Part shown: piece by piece, positions 15,218 through 23,679 of the stretch | Layout: each line of letters begins with the position of its first letter | Position numbering within the stretch: position 1 is the first letter of the stretch | NCBI RefSeq assembly: GCF_020400605.1 | Contig: NZ_JAINRD010000024.1 | Span: 1 to 64,000, forward strand | DNA: 64,000 nt | Reading direction: 5' to 3' | DNA from: Streptomyces aculeolatus | GTDB taxonomy: Bacteria > Actinomycetota > Actinomycetes > Streptomycetales > Streptomycetaceae | Notes under the pieces: model-generated | The model's database searches: none | What the model saw: only the letters and a program-made list of their open reading frames with translations | Told to the model about the DNA's origin: nothing | Translations under genes and position numbers: made by a program

Positions 15218-16570
15218 ATGGGTGCAGCCGGAGTGCTGGAGAGCGATCGGCTACGGCCCGGGCGGGACGCCGGGCGCCGCAACACCGCCGTCCTCGTCGC
15301 GTTCACCGCCGTGACGAACCTCGCCGACGGCGTCGTGAAGATGGCCCTGCCGCTGCTCGCCGTACGCGCCGGCGGCTCGCCCGCGCAGGTCACCGGGGTG
15401 GCGCTGGCCATCTCGCTGCCCTGGCTCCTCGTCGCTCTGCACGCGGGCGTGCTCGTCGACCGCGTCGACCGCCGCCGGCTGCTGTGGATCACCAACGTGC
15501 TGCGGCTGCTCGCGATGGTGCCGCTGCTCGCCGCCGCCGCGAGCGGCGATCTGTCCATCGCCCTGCTGGCCGCGGCCGGCGCCGCCATCGGCATCGCCGA
15601 CGTCGTCGCCTCCACGGCCGCCACCGCCCTCGTTCCCGCCGCCGTGCCGCCCGCCGGGCGGGATAAGGCGAACGCGTGGATGGCCGGGGCGGAGACGGTG
15701 TTCAGCGAGTTCGCCGGGCCGTTCGTCGGCGGGCTGCTCATCGCGCTGGGCGCCGGGTACGCGCTGGGGGCGACCTGGGTCGCGTACGCCGCGGCGGCGC
15801 TCGTGCTGCTGCTGCTCGTGGGGCGGTTCCGGGCGGGTGCGTCGGGTGCGTCGGGCGCCGGCGGAGCTGACGGCGCCGGCGGAGCTGGCGGGGCTGGCGG
15901 GGCCGGCGGGGCCGGGGGCGCTGCCGCGTACGCGGGCGGCGGCCCGGCGGCTGCGCCCGCCACCACCGTCAACGGGCAGATCGCCGAAGGGCTGCGCTAC
16001 CTCTGGCAGCACCGCCTGCTGCGCTCCCTCTCCCTCATCCTCACCGTGCTCTCCGGCACCTGGGGCGCCTGGCTCGCGCTCATCCCCCTCTACGCCACCC
16101 GCGACATGGGCCTGACCCCCGGCGAGTACGGCGTCCTGCTCAGTGCCCTCGGCATCGGCGGGCTCCTCGGCGCCGTCACCGTCACCCGGCTCAACCGTCT
16201 CCTGGGCCGCCGCCGCGTGATGCTCGCCGACCTCTTCGGCACCGCCGCGATGGCCGCCGTCCCGGCGCTGACGGCGGACGCGCGCGCCGTCGCCGTGGCG
16301 GCGTTCCTCGGCGGGCTCGGCGGCACGCTGTGGACGGTCAACAGCCGCACGGTCATCCAGCGGGCGGTCCCGGACGCGATGCTCGGCCGGTTCAGCTCCG
16401 CGAACCGGATGTTCGCCTGGGGCGCGATGCCGCTGGGCGCCGGGTTGGTGGGGCTGCTCGCCGAGCTGGCCGGGCCGCGGGCGGCGTTCGGCTTCTTCGC
16501 GGTGGCGTCGGCGCTGACGGTGCCGTTCTTCCTGCGGGCGGCGGCCCGGGGTGCGGACGCGCTGCGCTGA
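15218..16570 (+). CDS. MFS transporter with Gly/Ala-rich central loop
   Basis: About 450 residues with some 10-12 membrane helices, the cytoplasmic-loop motif DRVDRRR between helices 2 and 3, and an internal GLRYLWQHRLLRSL segment typical of the macrolide-efflux (MefA-like) MFS group before helix 7. The loop between helices 6 and 7 is unusual: about 35 residues of almost only Gly, Ala and Ser, encoded by GGCGGNGCTGGC-type tandem repeats. Likely a drug or metabolite exporter driven by the proton gradient. GTG 15215 directly precedes ATG 15218. Divergent from the CGNR regulator, which probably controls it. Confidence 0.85.
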   Translation: MGAAGVLESDRLRPGRDAGRRNTAVLVAFTAVTNLADGVVKMALPLLAVRAGGSPAQVTGVALAISLPWLLVALHAGVLVDRVDRRRLLWITNVLRLLAMVPLLAAAASGDLSIALLAAAGAAIGIADVVASTAATALVPAAVPPAGRDKANAWMAGAETVFSEFAGPFVGGLLIALGAGYALGATWVAYAAAALVLLLLVGRFRAGASGASGAGGADGAGGAGGAGGAGGAGGAAAYAGGGPAAAPATTVNGQIAEGLRYLWQHRLLRSLSLILTVLSGTWGAWLALIPLYATRDMGLTPGEYGVLLSALGIGGLLGAVTVTRLNRLLGRRRVMLADLFGTAAMAAVPALTADARAVAVAAFLGGLGGTLWTVNSRTVIQRAVPDAMLGRFSSANRMFAWGAMPLGAGLVGLLAELAGPRAAFGFFAVASALTVPFFLRAAARGADALR

Positions 16571-16695
16571 GGGCGTGGGGCGTACGGCAGCCCGCTCAGG
16601 AGTTTTTTCCCGCCGGATGTCGAGAACCGGCGCGCGGCTCCGTCCCAGGGATGAACGCGGCCCACAATGGGCCGTACCCCGGCAAGGAGAAGATC

Positions 16696-17103
16696 ATGGC
16701 CAAGTACCTGCTGCTCAAGCACTACCGCGGCGCGCCGGCGGCGGTCAACGACGTACCGATGGACCAGTGGAAGCCCGAGGAGGTCACAGCCCACATCCAG
16801 TACATGCGCGACTTCGCCGCCCGGCTGGAGACCACCGGCGAGTACGTCGGCGAGCAGGCGCTCTCCCCGGAGGGCACCTTCGTCCGCTACGACGGCGAGG
16901 GCCGGCCCCCGGTCACCGACGGGCCGTTCGCGGAGACCAAGGACCTGATCGCCGGCTGGATGGTGATCGACGTCGAGACCTACGACCGCGCGCTGGAACT
17001 GGCCGCCGAGCTGTCCGCCGCGCCCGGCGCGGGCGGCAAGCCGATCCACGAGTGGCTGGAGATCCGCCCGGCGTACGGCGAGCAGGCCACGGCCACCGAG
17101 TGA
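16696..17103 (+). CDS. YCII-related DGPF-domain protein
   Basis: 135 residues. The signature VTDGPFAETKDLIAGW (about residues 73-88) is the DGPF motif of the YCII-related family; the fold is a small ferredoxin-like domain. ATG 16696 follows AAGGAGAAG. It overlaps the next gene by 4 bp (GTGA), the conserved arrangement of ECF42 sigma factors with DGPF proteins. In that system the DGPF protein is thought to be part of the ECF42 regulon or signalling unit; its biochemical activity is not settled. Confidence 0.92.
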   Translation: MAKYLLLKHYRGAPAAVNDVPMDQWKPEEVTAHIQYMRDFAARLETTGEYVGEQALSPEGTFVRYDGEGRPPVTDGPFAETKDLIAGWMVIDVETYDRALELAAELSAAPGAGGKPIHEWLEIRPAYGEQATATE

Positions 17104-18305
17104 ACGAGTCACTGCTGCGGGAGCTGGTGCCCGAGGTCATCGGGGTTCTCGTCCGCCGCGGAGCCGACTTCGCGGCGGCCGAGGACGCCGTACAGGACGC
17201 CCTGGTCGAGGCCGTATGCGGCGGATCCGACGGCGACGCGCCGCGGGACCCCAAGGCGTGGCTGATCACGGTGGCGTGGCGCAAGTTCCTCGACGCAGTA
17301 CGGGCCGACACCTCCCGGCGGCGGCGCGAGGAACAGGTCGACGCGGAGCCCGTACCGGAAGGCGGCGGGTCGGTCGACGACACGCTCCAGCTCTACTTCC
17401 TGTGCGCGCACCCGTCCCTGACGCCTGCCTCGGCCGTCGCGCTGACGCTGCGCGCGGTCGGCGGCCTGACGACGCGGCAGATCGCGCGGGCGTACCTGGT
17501 GCCCGAGGCGACCATGGCCCAGCGGATCAGCAGAGCCAAGCGGACGGTCTCCGGGGTGCGCTTCGACCAGCCCGGGGACCTCGCGACGGTGCTGCGAGTG
17601 CTTTACCTGGTCTTCAACGAGGGCTACTCCGGCGACGTCGACCTGTCCGGCGAGGCGATCCGGTTGACGCGGCAACTGGCGGCCGTGACGGGTGGGATGA
17701 GCGGGGCCGGGGCCTTGAGCGGTGGTGGCGGGGGCGGGGGTGCGGGCGGTGCCGAGGAGGTCGTGGGGCTGCTGGCGCTCATGCTGCTCCACCACGCGCG
17801 GCGGCCGGCGCGTACCGGCCCGGACGGCAGGCTGGTGCCGCTCGCCGAGCAGGACCGCGGGCTGTGGGACACCGGGCTGATCGCCGAGGGCATCGGGATG
17901 CTCCAGGCCGCGCTGGCGCGCGACCGCCTGGGCGAGTTCCAGGCGCAGGCGGCGATCGCCGCCCTCCACGCCGACGCCCCGACGGCGGGGGAGACGGACT
18001 GGGTACAGATCGTCGAGTGGTACGACGAGCTGGTACGCCTCACCGACAGCCCGGTGGCCCGGCTCAACCGGGCGGTCGCGGTGGGCGAGGCCGACGGCGC
18101 GCGGGCGGGGCTGGCGGCGCTGGCGCGGCTCGACCCCTCGCTGCCGCGGTACGCGGCGGTGTCGGCGTACCTGCACGAGCGGGACGGCGACGCCGCGACC
18201 GCGGCCCGGCTGTACGCCGAGGCGGCCCGCTCGGCACCGAACATCCCGGAACGCGACCACCTGACCCGCCAGGCGGCGCGGCTCAACGCGCTGCTGCGGG
18301 GGTGA
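17100..18305 (+). CDS. ECF sigma factor, ECF42 type with C-terminal extension
   Basis: 401 residues from GTG 17100, overlapping the DGPF stop. Sigma region 2 covers about residues 10-75 (AEDAVQDALVEA, then PRDPKAWLITVAWRKFLDAVR). Sigma region 4 lies near 115-160 (LTTRQIARAYLVPEATMAQRISRAKR). The remaining 230 residues are the long C-terminal domain of ECF42 (DUF6596/TPR-like), with LNRAVAVGEADG and YLHERDGDAATAARLYAEAA helices. No anti-sigma factor gene adjoins, as expected for ECF42, where the C-terminal extension is thought to regulate activity. A Gly-rich insert lies near residue 205. Confidence 0.92.
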   Translation: MNESLLRELVPEVIGVLVRRGADFAAAEDAVQDALVEAVCGGSDGDAPRDPKAWLITVAWRKFLDAVRADTSRRRREEQVDAEPVPEGGGSVDDTLQLYFLCAHPSLTPASAVALTLRAVGGLTTRQIARAYLVPEATMAQRISRAKRTVSGVRFDQPGDLATVLRVLYLVFNEGYSGDVDLSGEAIRLTRQLAAVTGGMSGAGALSGGGGGGGAGGAEEVVGLLALMLLHHARRPARTGPDGRLVPLAEQDRGLWDTGLIAEGIGMLQAALARDRLGEFQAQAAIAALHADAPTAGETDWVQIVEWYDELVRLTDSPVARLNRAVAVGEADGARAGLAALARLDPSLPRYAAVSAYLHERDGDAATAARLYAEAARSAPNIPERDHLTRQAARLNALLRG

Positions 18306-18435
18306 AGGACGGCCGGGGCGGGCCGTGGCGCGCCGTTGTCGGTGGGGCGGCCTACCCTTGGGCGGGTGCGAGGGGGGCATGCCATGCGGGGCGGATGCGG
18401 CGGGTGGGTACCTGTCGGTCGGGCGTGTCCCGTGC

Positions 18436-20745
18436 CTACCTCTCCGCGTACGGTGCCAGCGGGTTGCGCAGCGTGCCCACCAACTGCAGTGCCGCCGACG
18501 GGTCCGTCAGGTCGACCATCTGCCTGTTGTCCCGCAGCTGCAGCCTGTTGAGGCACGACAGCGCGAACTCCGGCGCGAACAGGTCGTGCCGCTCGAACCG
18601 GTCCGCCAGGTCCGGCACCGACGCCCGGTAGTCCCGCGCGCACTCCGCGACCGTGCGCCAGAAGTCCTCCTCGCCCAGCACCCCCGCCTCGTCCAGCAGC
18701 GGTGCCAGGAAGCGGAAGAAGCAGTCGAAGACGTCCGTGAAGACCGACAGAAGCTGCATGTCGTCGGGGACCTCCGCGCGGATGCGCTCCGCCGCCGGCG
18801 GCAGCGGCAGGTCCGGATCCATGACCACGACCTCCTCCGCGATGTCCTTGAAGACCGCGCGCTGCACCGCCCCCGCCTCGTCGAGGACGAGGATGACGTT
18901 CTCGCCGTGCGGCATGAACGCCAGCCCGTACGCGTAGAAGGCGTGCAGCAGCGGCGTCAGGTACGCGTCCAGGTACCGCCGCAGCCACACCTCCGGCGCC
19001 AGCCCCGAGCCCTCGATCAGCGCCGCCGCCAGCGGCCGGCCGGCGCGGTCGGTGTGCAGCAGTGCCGCCATCGTCGCCAGCCGCTCGCCCTCGGCGAGCC
19101 GCGGCACCGGGCTCTCCCGCCACAGCGCGGCCAGCATCTTGCGGTACGGGGAGCCGGGGGCGGTGGCGGCCTCGTACGCCTCGTGGCGGTAGCCGACCGC
19201 GGCCAGTTCGCGCAGGATCACCAGGCCCGTGCCGCGCAGCACCTCGTCCTGGTCGACCAGCCCGGCCACCCAGTCGTTGATCGCCGGCGTGGCCTCCATG
19301 TACGCGGCGGAGAGGCCCCGCATGAAGCCCATGTTGAGTACGGACAGCGCGGTCTTGACGTAGTGCCGGCCGGGCGCGGAGGTGTTGAAGAAGGTGCGTA
19401 TGGACTGCTGCGGCTGGTACGTGTCCGCGCTCTCGCCGAGGTGCACCAGCCGGCGCGAGGCGACCTCGCCCGCGAACGTGACCGACAGCTTGTGCTCCCA
19501 CTGCCAGGGGTGCGCGGGCATCAGCAGGTAGTCGTCCGGGTCCAGGCCCAGGGCCCTCAGGCGGGCGTCGAAGCCGGTGAGCACGGCGGGGTCCAGCTCC
19601 GCGCGCAGCAGCGTGCCGTAGTCGAGGTCTGCGGCGCAGGTGAACGTCGCCCGGTCGCGGTGGGCGGCGAGCCAGACGAGGCGGGTTCGGGCGCCGGTCT
19701 CGGGGGCGTACGCGCGGTAGTCGGCGGCGCCCAGGCCCAGGCGGCCGTTGTTGGCGACGAAGCAGGGGTGGCCCTCCGTCATCCCCGCCTCGATCCGCTG
19801 GAAGTCCGCGGTCGCGAGGTCCGCGTCCTCGGGGCCGGCGAGCTTGTACGCGGTGCTCGCCAGCGTCGAGGTGATCTCCTCCAGGTACACCGGCAGCACC
19901 TCGGCGCTCAGCCCCAGCGGCTCGCGGAGTTCGGCGAAGAACCGCAGCGCGTCGGGCGCCGAGCCGGCGGGCGGGTCGCCGGGGGCGTGGCGGGTGACGG
20001 TGCGCGGGTCGACGCGCCAGTGGTCCAGCGCGTAGCGCCGGGCCTCGAAGCGGTACTCGGTGTCCCCGGCCCGTAGCGCGTACGAGCCGACCCCGCGCGG
20101 CTCGGGCGTCAGCAGCCGCTCGTGGGTGAACTCCCCGATGGCCTTGGCCAGCAGCCGGCGGGTCGCCTCCGCCCAGCGGTCGGGGGTGAGGTGCTCGGTG
20201 GCGGCGGAGGGCGCCGCGGCCCGCGCGGCCGCGAACTGCTCGCGGGTGCAGAAGCTCAGCAGGGCGTCCTTCTCCGGGGGCCCCGGCATCCGCACCCGGC
20301 GCGCCACCCGGAAGCCCACGGCCTCGTTCAGCGCGTGCACCGCCGTGTTGCGCGCGTCGGGTTCGACCACGACCCGGCGCACCGCCGGGTCGGCGAACAG
20401 CCACTCCATCACCGCCGTGATCACCGCCCGGGTGAAGCCGTGCACGGGGGTGTCGGCGGGGGCGGTGAGGAAGTGCATCCCGATGTCGCCGGCCTCGGCG
20501 CCGTAGACGCCGGTCAGCTCGCGGTGCGCCGGGTCGTAGCGCTCGGCGAGGAAGGCGGGGGTGCCGTCGGCGAGGCCGACGCAGGCTTCGTGGTGCGGGT
20601 CGGCGGCGATCCGCGCGTACTCCTTCTCGACCTCCTCCGGCGTGCAGTCCTGCATCAGCCAGAACGCGGCCTTCGGATGGGTGACCCAGGTGTGCAGCAG
20701 CGGCGCGTCCAGGACCGGGTCCAGGGGGCGCAGGGTGAGTTTCAT
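18436..20745 (-). CDS. desD: Fused DesC acyltransferase - DesD NIS synthetase (desferrioxamine)
   Basis: 769 residues from ATG 20745. Residues 1-170 are a GNAT acyltransferase of the DesC type (VVVEPDARNTAVHALNEAVG acetyl-CoA site). After a short Ala-rich linker, residues about 186-769 are an IucA/IucC NIS synthetase of the DesD type: EGHPCFVANNGRLG, LMPAHPWQWEHKL, SIRTFFN and FMPHGENVILVLD. DesC acylates N-hydroxycadaverine with succinyl- or acetyl-CoA; DesD joins and cyclises the units with ATP to make desferrioxamine. In S. coelicolor these are two separate genes; here one reading frame is continuous. It overlaps desB by ATGA. Iron control comes from the box before desA. Confidence 0.92.
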   Translation of the reverse strand: MKLTLRPLDPVLDAPLLHTWVTHPKAAFWLMQDCTPEEVEKEYARIAADPHHEACVGLADGTPAFLAERYDPAHRELTGVYGAEAGDIGMHFLTAPADTPVHGFTRAVITAVMEWLFADPAVRRVVVEPDARNTAVHALNEAVGFRVARRVRMPGPPEKDALLSFCTREQFAAARAAAPSAATEHLTPDRWAEATRRLLAKAIGEFTHERLLTPEPRGVGSYALRAGDTEYRFEARRYALDHWRVDPRTVTRHAPGDPPAGSAPDALRFFAELREPLGLSAEVLPVYLEEITSTLASTAYKLAGPEDADLATADFQRIEAGMTEGHPCFVANNGRLGLGAADYRAYAPETGARTRLVWLAAHRDRATFTCAADLDYGTLLRAELDPAVLTGFDARLRALGLDPDDYLLMPAHPWQWEHKLSVTFAGEVASRRLVHLGESADTYQPQQSIRTFFNTSAPGRHYVKTALSVLNMGFMRGLSAAYMEATPAINDWVAGLVDQDEVLRGTGLVILRELAAVGYRHEAYEAATAPGSPYRKMLAALWRESPVPRLAEGERLATMAALLHTDRAGRPLAAALIEGSGLAPEVWLRRYLDAYLTPLLHAFYAYGLAFMPHGENVILVLDEAGAVQRAVFKDIAEEVVVMDPDLPLPPAAERIRAEVPDDMQLLSVFTDVFDCFFRFLAPLLDEAGVLGEEDFWRTVAECARDYRASVPDLADRFERHDLFAPEFALSCLNRLQLRDNRQMVDLTDPSAALQLVGTLRNPLAPYAER

Positions 20746-22088
20746 CAGGCCGGCGCTCCGAACTCCTGGAAAGCGATGGACTTCTCGACCGGGTAGACCT
20801 CGCGGCCGGCCATCTCCCGGATGATGCACGAGTTGCGGTACGCGGCCATGCCGAGGTCGGGCGCGGCGAAGCCGTGGGTGTGCAGCTCGGCGTTCTGGAC
20901 GAAGACCTCGCGGCCCCCGTGGTCGACGGAGTAGTTGCGGGCGACCGCGAAGCGCCCCTGCTCGTCGCGCGCGAGGCGGTCGGCGATGCCGGCCAGGAAG
21001 GGCGGTTCCGCGTAGCGGTAGCCGGTGGCGAGCACCAGGCCCTGGGTGGCCAGGTCGAAGTCCCGGCCCTGCTCCTCGTGGCGCAGCCCCAGGGTGTACG
21101 TGCCGTCCGCGTACCCGGCGGAGACCAGTGCGGTGTTGGTGAGCAGCCGCGTCGGCACCGGGCCGCGGCGGGACTTGACGTACAGCAGGTCGAAGATGGC
21201 GTCGATCAGCTCGGTGTTGATGCCCTTGTAGAGGCCCTTCTGCGCGGGGCCCAGCCGGTCGCGGACGGGGGCGGGCAGCGCGTGGAAGTAGTCGACGTAC
21301 TCGGGCGAGGTCATCTCCAGCGTCAGCTTGGTGTACTCCAGCGGGAAGAACCTGGGCGAGCGGGTCACCCAGGTGAGCTGGTAGCCGTCGGGCGCCAGGT
21401 CCTGGAGCAGGTCGTAGTAGACCTCGGCGGCGCTCTGCCCGCTGCCGACGACCGTCACCGACTCCTTGGCGCGCAGCCGCTCGCGGTGCTCCAGGTACCG
21501 GCTGTTGTGGAGGACGTCGCCGCCGAGGCCCCGGCAGGGCTCGGGCACGTACGGCGGCGTGCCGGTGCCCAGCACGAGCCGGCGCCCGCGGTACGTGCCG
21601 CGCGGGGTGCGGACGGCGTACGTGCCGTCCACCGGGTCCCGTTCGACGGCCGTGACCTCCTCGCCGAAGCGGACGGACGGGAGTTGGGCGGCGGCCCAGC
21701 GGCAGTAGTCGTTGAACTCCTCGCGCAGCGGATAGAAGCTCTCGCGGATGTAGAAGGAGTACAGCCGCCCGGTCTCCTTCAGGTAGTTGAGGAAGGAGTA
21801 CGGGGACGTGGGGTCGGCCAGCGTGACCAGGTCCGACATGAACGGCGTCTGGAGCGTGCTGCCTTCGATGAACATCCCGGAGTGCCAGTCGAAGTCGGGC
21901 TTGCGCTCCAGGAAGACCCCGTCGAGGCCGTCGACCGGCTCGGTCAGGCAGGCCAGGCCCAGGTTGAACGGGCCGAGGCCGACGGCGACGAAGTCGTGGA
22001 CGCGGCCTTCAGCGGACCGGGACTGCCGGGGCTGCCGGGGCTGCCGGGGCTGGGGAGGATGCGGAGGCTGCGGGGACGTCGGGGACAA
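20745..22088 (-). CDS. desB: Lysine/cadaverine N-monooxygenase DesB
   Basis: 447 residues from ATG 22088. FVAVGLGPFNLGLA (about 33-46) is the FAD-binding site, VTVVGSGQSAAEVYYDLL (about 210-227) the NADPH site, and LVLATGYRYAEPP the family ATG motif. It hydroxylates cadaverine to N-hydroxycadaverine, second step of desferrioxamine synthesis. The first 28 residues are Pro/Gln/Arg repeats (PRQ units) encoded in the 80-bp overlap with desA; no later start codon precedes the FAD motif, so this N-terminus looks real. The stop overlaps the desC-desD fusion by ATGA. Confidence 0.93.
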   Translation of the reverse strand: MSPTSPQPPHPPQPRQPRQPRQSRSAEGRVHDFVAVGLGPFNLGLACLTEPVDGLDGVFLERKPDFDWHSGMFIEGSTLQTPFMSDLVTLADPTSPYSFLNYLKETGRLYSFYIRESFYPLREEFNDYCRWAAAQLPSVRFGEEVTAVERDPVDGTYAVRTPRGTYRGRRLVLGTGTPPYVPEPCRGLGGDVLHNSRYLEHRERLRAKESVTVVGSGQSAAEVYYDLLQDLAPDGYQLTWVTRSPRFFPLEYTKLTLEMTSPEYVDYFHALPAPVRDRLGPAQKGLYKGINTELIDAIFDLLYVKSRRGPVPTRLLTNTALVSAGYADGTYTLGLRHEEQGRDFDLATQGLVLATGYRYAEPPFLAGIADRLARDEQGRFAVARNYSVDHGGREVFVQNAELHTHGFAAPDLGMAAYRNSCIIREMAGREVYPVEKSIAFQEFGAPA

Positions 22089-23577
22089 GGGATTCTCCGG
22101 TGTGGTCGGCGGCGTGCGCGGCTATGAGGTCGAGGACGGCGGCCAGGTCCTCGGTCGTGGTCTCGGGGTTGAGCAGCGTGAACTTCAGGTAGTGCCGGCC
22201 GTCGACCTTGGTGCCCGCGACCATCGCGGCGCCGGAGGCGGCCAGCCGTTCGCGGGCGTGCAGGTTGGCGGCGTCGACGAGGGCGGGGTCGACCGGGCCG
22301 GGGGCGGCGGTGCCGGCCGGGGCGGCGGGGACGTAGCGGAAGACCAGCGTCGAGAGCTGCGGCCGGACGACGACCTCGAAGCGGGGGTCCTCGTCCAGCA
22401 GCCGCCACCCGGCCCCGGCGAGGTCGCAGACCTCGTCGAAGAGCGAGCCGACGCCGTCGGCGCCCATGACGCGCAGCGTCAGCCACAGCTTGAGCGCGTC
22501 GAACCTGCGGGTGGTCTGGAGTGACTTGTCGACCTGGTTGGGGATCTGCTCGGCGGCCATGCGCTCGGGGTTGAGGTAGTCGGCGTGGTACGTCGCGTGC
22601 CGCAGGGTCGCCCGGTCCCGTACCAGCACGGCCGAGGAACTGACCGGCTGGAAGAAGGACTTGTGGAAGTCGACGGTCACCGAGTCGGCGCGCTCGATGC
22701 CGGCGAGCAGGTGCCGGCGGCGGCCCGAGACCAGCAGCCCGCAGCCGTACGCCGCGTCCACGTGCAGCCACACGCCGTACCCGGCGCACAGCCCGGCGAC
22801 CTGCGCCAGCGGGTCGACGCTGCCGAAGTCGGTGGTGCCGGCGGTGGCGACGACGGCCATGGGGACGAGGCCGTCGCGCTGGAGCTCCGCGAGCGCCGCG
22901 GCCAGCGCCGCGGGGCGCATCCGGCGCTCCGCGTCGCACGGCACCTCGACGACGGCCTCCTCGCCGAGGCCGAGCAGCGAGGCGGCCTTCCGGACGCTGA
23001 AGTGGCCGTGCGCGGAGGCGAGGACGCGCAGCCGGGGCAGGATCTCGGCGGTGCGCAGATCCGCGCCGTGCTGCTTGCGCACGCCGTCGCACGCCTCCTC
23101 GCGGGCGAGCAGCAGGGCGTGCAGGTTGGACTGGGTGCCGCCGGAGGTGAACACCCCGTCCGCGGCCGGGCCGAGGCCGATGCGGGCGGCGGTCCAGTCG
23201 ACGAGGCGGCGCTCGATGAGGGTGGCGCCGGCGGACTGGTCCCAGGTGTCCAGGGACGAGTTGATCGCGGAGAGCACCGCCTCGCCGAGCACCGCGGGGA
23301 TGACGACGGGGCAGTTGAGGTGGGCGAGGTAGCGCGGGTGGTGGAAGTAGACGGCGTCGCGCAGGTAGAGCCGGTCCAGTTCGGCCAGGGCGGCATCGGC
23401 GTCGCCGAGGGGGAGGTCGAGGTCGACGGCGTCGACGACCGGGGCGAGGGCGGGGGGTGCGATGCCCGTGAACGGGCGGTCTGCATGGGCCAGTCGGGCC
23501 GCGATGTGCTCGACGCCTGCGGTGACCGTACGGCGGTAGCTGCCGGCGGTGCGGTCGTTGAGCAGGTGGGACCTCAT
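22009..23577 (-). CDS. desA: Lysine decarboxylase DesA (PLP-dependent)
   Basis: 522 residues from ATG 23577, with GAGGA about 9 bases upstream; the MRSHLLND start agrees with other DesA proteins. VTVDFHKSFFQP carries the PLP lysine, HVDAAYGCG the cofactor-stacking aspartate region, and HPRYLAHLNCP the N-terminal family motif. It makes cadaverine from lysine, the first step of desferrioxamine. The C-terminal 30 residues are low complexity (PAAPAAPAVP) and overlap the start of desB by 80 bp in another frame. First gene of the operon desA-desB-desCD, with an iron box 32 bp upstream. Confidence 0.95.
   Translation of the reverse strand: MRSHLLNDRTAGSYRRTVTAGVEHIAARLAHADRPFTGIAPPALAPVVDAVDLDLPLGDADAALAELDRLYLRDAVYFHHPRYLAHLNCPVVIPAVLGEAVLSAINSSLDTWDQSAGATLIERRLVDWTAARIGLGPAADGVFTSGGTQSNLHALLLAREEACDGVRKQHGADLRTAEILPRLRVLASAHGHFSVRKAASLLGLGEEAVVEVPCDAERRMRPAALAAALAELQRDGLVPMAVVATAGTTDFGSVDPLAQVAGLCAGYGVWLHVDAAYGCGLLVSGRRRHLLAGIERADSVTVDFHKSFFQPVSSSAVLVRDRATLRHATYHADYLNPERMAAEQIPNQVDKSLQTTRRFDALKLWLTLRVMGADGVGSLFDEVCDLAGAGWRLLDEDPRFEVVVRPQLSTLVFRYVPAAPAGTAAPGPVDPALVDAANLHARERLAASGAAMVAGTKVDGRHYLKFTLLNPETTTEDLAAVLDLIAAHAADHTGESLVPDVPAASASSPAPAAPAAPAVPVR
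22023..22049. repeat. 9-bp tandem repeat (CTGCCGGGG x3)
   Basis: Three perfect CTGCCGGGG units with partial units on both sides, inside the desA/desB overlap. On the minus strand they encode Ala/Pro repeats at the end of DesA and PRQ repeats at the start of DesB. The 9-bp unit keeps both frames open whatever the copy number. Confidence 0.85.
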
Positions 23578-23608
23578 GGATGCTGTCCTCACGACGGGGG
23601 CCAAAAAC

Positions 23609-23627
23609 TTAGGGAAGCCTAACCTAA
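23609..23627 (-). promoter_or_regulatory. Iron box (DmdR/IdeR type) upstream of desA
   Basis: TTAGGGAAGCCTAACCTAA on the plus strand; the reverse complement TTAGGTTAGGCTTCCCTAA closely matches the Streptomyces iron-box consensus TTAGGTTAGGCTCACCTAA. It lies 32-50 bp upstream of the desA start, so iron-loaded DmdR1 should repress the operon. Confidence 0.92.
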
Positions 23628-23679
23628 GTAATTGGTCCTGGGTTTCCCGCCCCCGTCGTTTCGGCCACGTGCCGCCGGC

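Noticed and set aside
22018..22055. CRISPR-like repeat
   Set aside because: A 9-bp tandem repeat inside coding sequence, without spacers. No CRISPR array is seen anywhere in the window.
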